DNA of 9,444 nucleotides, taken from Ruminococcus sp. CAG:382 (GTDB lineage Bacteria > Bacillota > Clostridia > Oscillospirales > CAG-382). Where the stretch lies: assembly GCA_000433115.1 (NCBI GenBank), contig FR892174.1, positions 19,794 through 29,237 of the forward strand. Direction: 5' to 3'. Positions within the stretch are counted from its first letter, which is position 1. Each line of letters begins with the position of its first letter. The translations under genes and the position numbers were made by a program. The notes beneath the pieces are model-generated. The model was not told where the DNA came from and did not search any database. It saw only the letters and a list, made by a program, of their open reading frames with translations. Below, in pieces: positions 7,214-9,444 of this stretch.

Positions 7214-7879
7214 ATGCAGATATGTTATCCATTCAAAAAAAAGCTCCGGCGGGCTGTAATTGCAGTCATTGCCGTTCTGGCTCCGGCGGTGATTCTGTAT
7301 TTTGCTTTCCGGGAAAGAGGCGGGGAGACGGAAGCGGTGTTCGGGGAAAACGGCAGCAGCTTTGCCGTCACCGTAAACCTCACCGGAAATGAGAGTGAGG
7401 ACGATAAAAGGCTGCTTTACGGCGCGCTTTCGGGAGGGGACGTCAGAGCTGCGCTGTTTTGCGGATGCGATTACATTGAAGCGCATAAAACGGAGTTGTC
7501 GGAGGCTGTGAAAAACGGTCACACGATCTGCATTCTGCTCTCGTTTCCCGAAAAGGCAAACAAATATGAGCTGCTGCGTTTCATTGCAGCCGAAAACGAC
7601 AGGTTTTTTCTGCTGACGGGGAAATATCCGATGTATGCGCGGATTCTCGAAAACAGTTCGGATGATGCGGTGAAGATACTTGAAAAATACGGGCAGATAC
7701 TGTGTGACGGCAACGCGGTGTGCGGAACAGAGGGATGCGGGAACGGTGACATCATTGTTGTCGGGAATGTCAATGCGGATGTCGTATGCGCGCTTATGAA
7801 AACGGTGACGGAAAGACGCAGCCGGAGTATGGAATGCGTTACTATCGGTGAGATAATTCGGACGGCGCGGACAAATTGA
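7214..7879 (+). CDS. Membrane-anchored NodB-like protein lacking catalytic motifs (putative pseudo-deacetylase)
   Basis: This 221-residue protein has a basic N-terminus (KKKLRR) and one membrane segment (about 14-32), so the rest probably lies outside the membrane. I do not recognise it by close homology, but the order of elements follows the NodB polysaccharide-deacetylase fold. AVTVNLTGN (51-59) is where ALTFDDGP is expected, VRAALFCGCDYIEAHKTEL (77-95) resembles the 'ATFFVxG' strand and helix, NGHTICILLS (101-110) stands for the 'GHEIGNHT..H' region, TGKYPMYARI (135-144) for 'TGxxPxxFRPP', GDIIVVGN (178-185) for 'GDIILLHD', and VTIGEII (209-215) for 'VTVSELI'. The catalytic Asp pair, the metal-binding His pair and the RPPYG motif are all absent, so deacetylase activity is not expected. 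The start is the ATG at 7214, 4 bases after GGTGAT (7204-7209), which matches the extended anti-Shine-Dalgarno complement; an in-frame stop lies at 7199. No terminator is visible after it. The ORF is good; the fold assignment is an inference. Confidence 0.6.
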   Translation: MQICYPFKKKLRRAVIAVIAVLAPAVILYFAFRERGGETEAVFGENGSSFAVTVNLTGNESEDDKRLLYGALSGGDVRAALFCGCDYIEAHKTELSEAVKNGHTICILLSFPEKANKYELLRFIAAENDRFFLLTGKYPMYARILENSSDDAVKILEKYGQILCDGNAVCGTEGCGNGDIIVVGNVNADVVCALMKTVTERRSRSMECVTIGEIIRTARTN

Positions 7880-7903
7880 TGCCGAAGAAATCAGCCGAAA
7901 GTA

Positions 7904-7932
7904 TTGACATTTTGTCGTGAATGTGTTTTAAT
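7904..7932 (+). promoter_or_regulatory. Sigma-A-type promoter of the isomerase/dehydrogenase operon
   Basis: A perfect TTGACA (7904-7909), a 17-base spacer and TTTAAT (7927-7932) lie about 100 bases before the ATG at 8031. The start site would be near 7939, giving an unusually long leader of about 90 bases that contains a large hairpin. Confidence 0.8.
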
Positions 7933-7952
7933 AGTTAAGGCGGTATAGGGAG

Positions 7953-8002
7953 GGAGACGGGATATGAACCCGCATCGGTTCGGAGCTTCATATCACGTCT
8001 CC
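7953..8002 (+). promoter_or_regulatory. Long structured 5' leader (imperfect inverted repeat)
   Basis: GGAGACG (7953-7959) pairs with CGTCTCC (7996-8002), then after one G-A mismatch GATATGAA (7961-7968) pairs with TTCATATC (7987-7994). The 18-base apical part can form a small further helix with a CCC bulge (7969-7971). No T-tract follows, so it is not a simple terminator. It lies between the promoter and the ribosome binding site of the TIM-barrel gene. A GGGAGGG site (7948-7954) and an ATG (7964) on the 5' arm could start a small ORF ending at 8080. A cis-acting RNA element or a protein operator are both possible; I recognise no known riboswitch. Confidence 0.5.
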
Positions 8003-8030
8003 ATACAGCTGTCGGAAAGGATTGAAGTTT

Positions 8031-8867
8031 ATGTTATCGGTTGCATTGCAGTTATATTCGGTCAGAGATTCGCTGGCTGAGGATTTTTTCGGTACTCTCA
8101 AAAAAGTCAGAGAGCTTGGTTATGACGGTGTTGAATTTGCCTGCGGGCTTTTCGGCAACGCTCCCGAGGAGATCCGTGATTTTCTTCTGAATATCGGGCT
8201 TGTTCCCGTTTCGGCTCATGTCGGACTTCCCGAAATGCGTGAAAGAGGCGATGCCGTTTTTGAGGATTACGCGAAGATCGGCTGCAGATATATTACAATC
8301 CCCGGTACACCTTATGATGAAGTTCCGGGGGCTGAGCATTTCGATGTAATGCTGGAGGATACCGCAAAATTCGGCGTTATGGCGAAGCTGCACGGACTGC
8401 AGCTGTGTTATCACAATCATTCGCATGAATTTGTGCGTATGCCGGACGGCGAATACGGGCTGGACTGCATTTTCAGAACCGTTCCGTCTCCGCTTCTTGA
8501 AACACAGCTTGACCTTTGCTGGGTCAATGCCGCAGGGGAGGATCCTGTCGCATATCTTGAAAAGTATGCGGGACATATTCCGACGATTCATATGAAGGAT
8601 TTTGTCGGAAAGGGCAAGGTCAGGGCCGAAGGAGTTTACGAACGTGACGGCGCACCGTTTGTTCCTCATGAACAGGACGAGGGTGAGGTCGCGCTGAGAC
8701 CTGTCGGCAGAGGGGTTCAGAATGTTCCCGCGCTTGTTGCCGCAGCTGCTGCGGGCGGTACAAAGTGGATCATCGTTGAACAGGATGAGCCGTCGCTCGG
8801 TCTTTCGCGCTTTGAGTGCGCCAAAAATTCAATTGATTATCTTAAAGACCCAAAAGTCAACAAATAA
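8031..8867 (+). CDS. Sugar phosphate isomerase/epimerase-like TIM-barrel protein
   Basis: The product is a 278-residue member of the xylose-isomerase-like/AP-endonuclease-2 TIM-barrel superfamily, which includes IolE-, IolI- and hydroxypyruvate-isomerase-type enzymes acting on sugars, polyols or their keto derivatives. It begins VALQLYSVRD (4-13), the common opening of this group, followed by LGYDGVEFA (29-37). Candidate metal and substrate ligands sit in the expected order: Glu35, His63, the HNHSHEF motif with His128, His130 and Glu133, Asp161 in LDLCW, His187 in IHMKD, and Glu250 in VEQDE. Length is normal. The ATG at 8031 lies 10 bases after the AGG of GGAAAGG (8014-8020), while the in-frame TTG at 8022 is only 1 base from it. 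A strong promoter and a long hairpin leader lie upstream. The dehydrogenase gene starts 14 bases downstream, a frequent partner in inositol or rare-sugar catabolism. The exact substrate cannot be read from the sequence. Confidence 0.88.
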   Translation: MLSVALQLYSVRDSLAEDFFGTLKKVRELGYDGVEFACGLFGNAPEEIRDFLLNIGLVPVSAHVGLPEMRERGDAVFEDYAKIGCRYITIPGTPYDEVPGAEHFDVMLEDTAKFGVMAKLHGLQLCYHNHSHEFVRMPDGEYGLDCIFRTVPSPLLETQLDLCWVNAAGEDPVAYLEKYAGHIPTIHMKDFVGKGKVRAEGVYERDGAPFVPHEQDEGEVALRPVGRGVQNVPALVAAAAAGGTKWIIVEQDEPSLGLSRFECAKNSIDYLKDPKVNK

Positions 8868-8881
8868 AGAGGTATACAAAA

Positions 8882-9444
8882 ATGGCAGAAAACAAGCAGG
8901 ACAGATTCCAGAGTGATTTCGTCACCGAGGAACGTAAGGACAACGGCAGAAAGCTGAAAATCGGTATTATCGGTACCGGCTGGATCGCGGAATGCCACAT
9001 GGATTCATATCTTAAAATGGACGATGTCGAAATCGTTGCGGGCGCTGACCTTGTTCCCGGCAAAGCCGATGCGTTCTTCAAAAGATACGGTCTCGAAAAC
9101 GTCCGTACATACCCCAGCCACAAAGAGCTCATCGACAACGAAGAGCTTGACGCGGTTTCGGTTTGTACCTACAACATGACACACGCAGAGTGCACTGTCT
9201 ATGCCCTTGAGCATGGCGTGAACGTACTCCTTGAAAAGCCGATGTGTGTCACTCTCGACGAGGCTGTCGAAATACGCCGCGCCGAAAAGAAATCGGGCAA
9301 GGTGCTTTCGATCGGCTTCCAGCCCAGATTCGATGCAAATATGAAGGAGATCAAGAAGATCGTCGAATCCGGCGAGCTTGGCAAGATCTATTACATTCAG
9401 ACCGGCGGCGGCAGACGTCGCGGCATTCCCACGCCCTACGGCAC
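8882..9444 (+). CDS. Gfo/Idh/MocA family oxidoreductase, N-terminal part
   Basis: The gene is cut by the right edge after 187 residues, and no stop is seen. The product is an NAD(P)-dependent sugar or polyol dehydrogenase of the glucose-fructose oxidoreductase/inositol dehydrogenase family. The Rossmann fold shows KIGIIGTGWIAECHM (26-40), with the GxxGxG nucleotide loop. The conserved EKPM motif (118-121) carries the catalytic Lys119, and GFQPRFD (145-151) corresponds to the family's 'GFxxRF' segment. A charged extension of about 24 residues precedes the first beta strand, longer than the few residues usual in the family. The ATG at 8882 is supported by GAGG at 8869-8872, 9 bases upstream. 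It follows the TIM-barrel gene by 14 bases, so both should be on one transcript. Codon use is biased toward ATC and CTT/CTC, as in pnp, which suggests high expression. Confidence 0.92.
   Translation, partial: MAENKQDRFQSDFVTEERKDNGRKLKIGIIGTGWIAECHMDSYLKMDDVEIVAGADLVPGKADAFFKRYGLENVRTYPSHKELIDNEELDAVSVCTYNMTHAECTVYALEHGVNVLLEKPMCVTLDEAVEIRRAEKKSGKVLSIGFQPRFDANMKEIKKIVESGELGKIYYIQTGGGRRRGIPTPYG

Noticed and set aside
7198..7392. Possible frameshift at the A8 run (7235-7242), with a TTG start at 7198 in the other frame
   Set aside because: The TTG has GGAG 10 bases upstream and would join the NodB-like frame if the run had seven A. However, the ATG at 7214 in the intact frame has its own GGTGAT site at a suitable distance and gives a normal basic N-terminus before the membrane segment, so no frameshift is needed.
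7963..7977. Catabolite-responsive element (cre) inside the leader hairpin
   Set aside because: ATGAACCCGCATCGG matches only about 10 of 15 positions of the Bacillus cre consensus, and lacks its conserved 3' C and A.
8005..8012. Palindrome ACAGCTGT near the ribosome binding site of the TIM-barrel gene
   Set aside because: An isolated 8-base palindrome without flanking symmetry is expected by chance and cannot be called an operator.

Overview
The window reads as chromosomal DNA of an anaerobic, probably spore-forming Gram-positive bacterium of the class Clostridia (an Oscillospiraceae- or Christensenellales-like gut organism would fit). The reasons are a SipL-like SPOCS/LysM protein, a GHL10 (DUF187) lipoprotein, an adjacent pair resembling the clostridial families DUF6323 and DUF6179, strong Shine-Dalgarno sites throughout, and sigma-A promoters with 17-base spacers. 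The genus is an inference from gene content. I see no insertion sequence, integrase, CRISPR array, tRNA or rRNA. Coding density is high, and the longest stretch without a gene is about 250 bases (5251-5497).

Layout. (1) 1-818 is the 3' end of pnp (PNPase, with KH and S1 domains), closed by a hairpin terminator at 838-869. (2) 926-3730, plus strand, holds a GHL10-type lipoprotein and then a SipL-like spore-coat morphogenesis protein 57 bases downstream. A perfect 12-bp hairpin at 3738-3768 sits between this pair and the convergent genes. (3) 5250-3774, minus strand, is a two-gene operon of uncharacterised proteins (DUF6323-like, then DUF6179-like) that overlap by 14 bases, driven by a clear promoter at 5283-5311. 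(4) 5498-7119, plus strand, is a lipid pair: a PlsC-type acyltransferase and a diacylglycerol-kinase-family lipid kinase, overlapping by 4 bases, with a consensus promoter at 5440-5468 and a terminator at 7144-7170. (5) 7214-7879 encodes a single-pass membrane protein that looks like a NodB polysaccharide deacetylase that has lost its catalytic motifs. (6) 7904-9444 has a strong promoter, a long structured leader, a sugar-phosphate isomerase/epimerase-like TIM-barrel protein, and the 5' part of a Gfo/Idh/MocA dehydrogenase that runs off the window.

How the genes work together. PlsC and the lipid kinase both concern phosphatidic acid: one acylates lysophosphatidate, the other probably phosphorylates diacylglycerol or a related lipid. 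The TIM-barrel and Gfo/Idh genes form a common type of sugar or polyol catabolic pair. The SipL-like protein points to spore-coat assembly, and the GHL10 lipoprotein may share its transcript. The least understood parts are the DUF6323/DUF6179-like operon, the apparent deacetylase pseudoenzyme, and the hairpin leader with its overlapping small ORF at 7953-8080.
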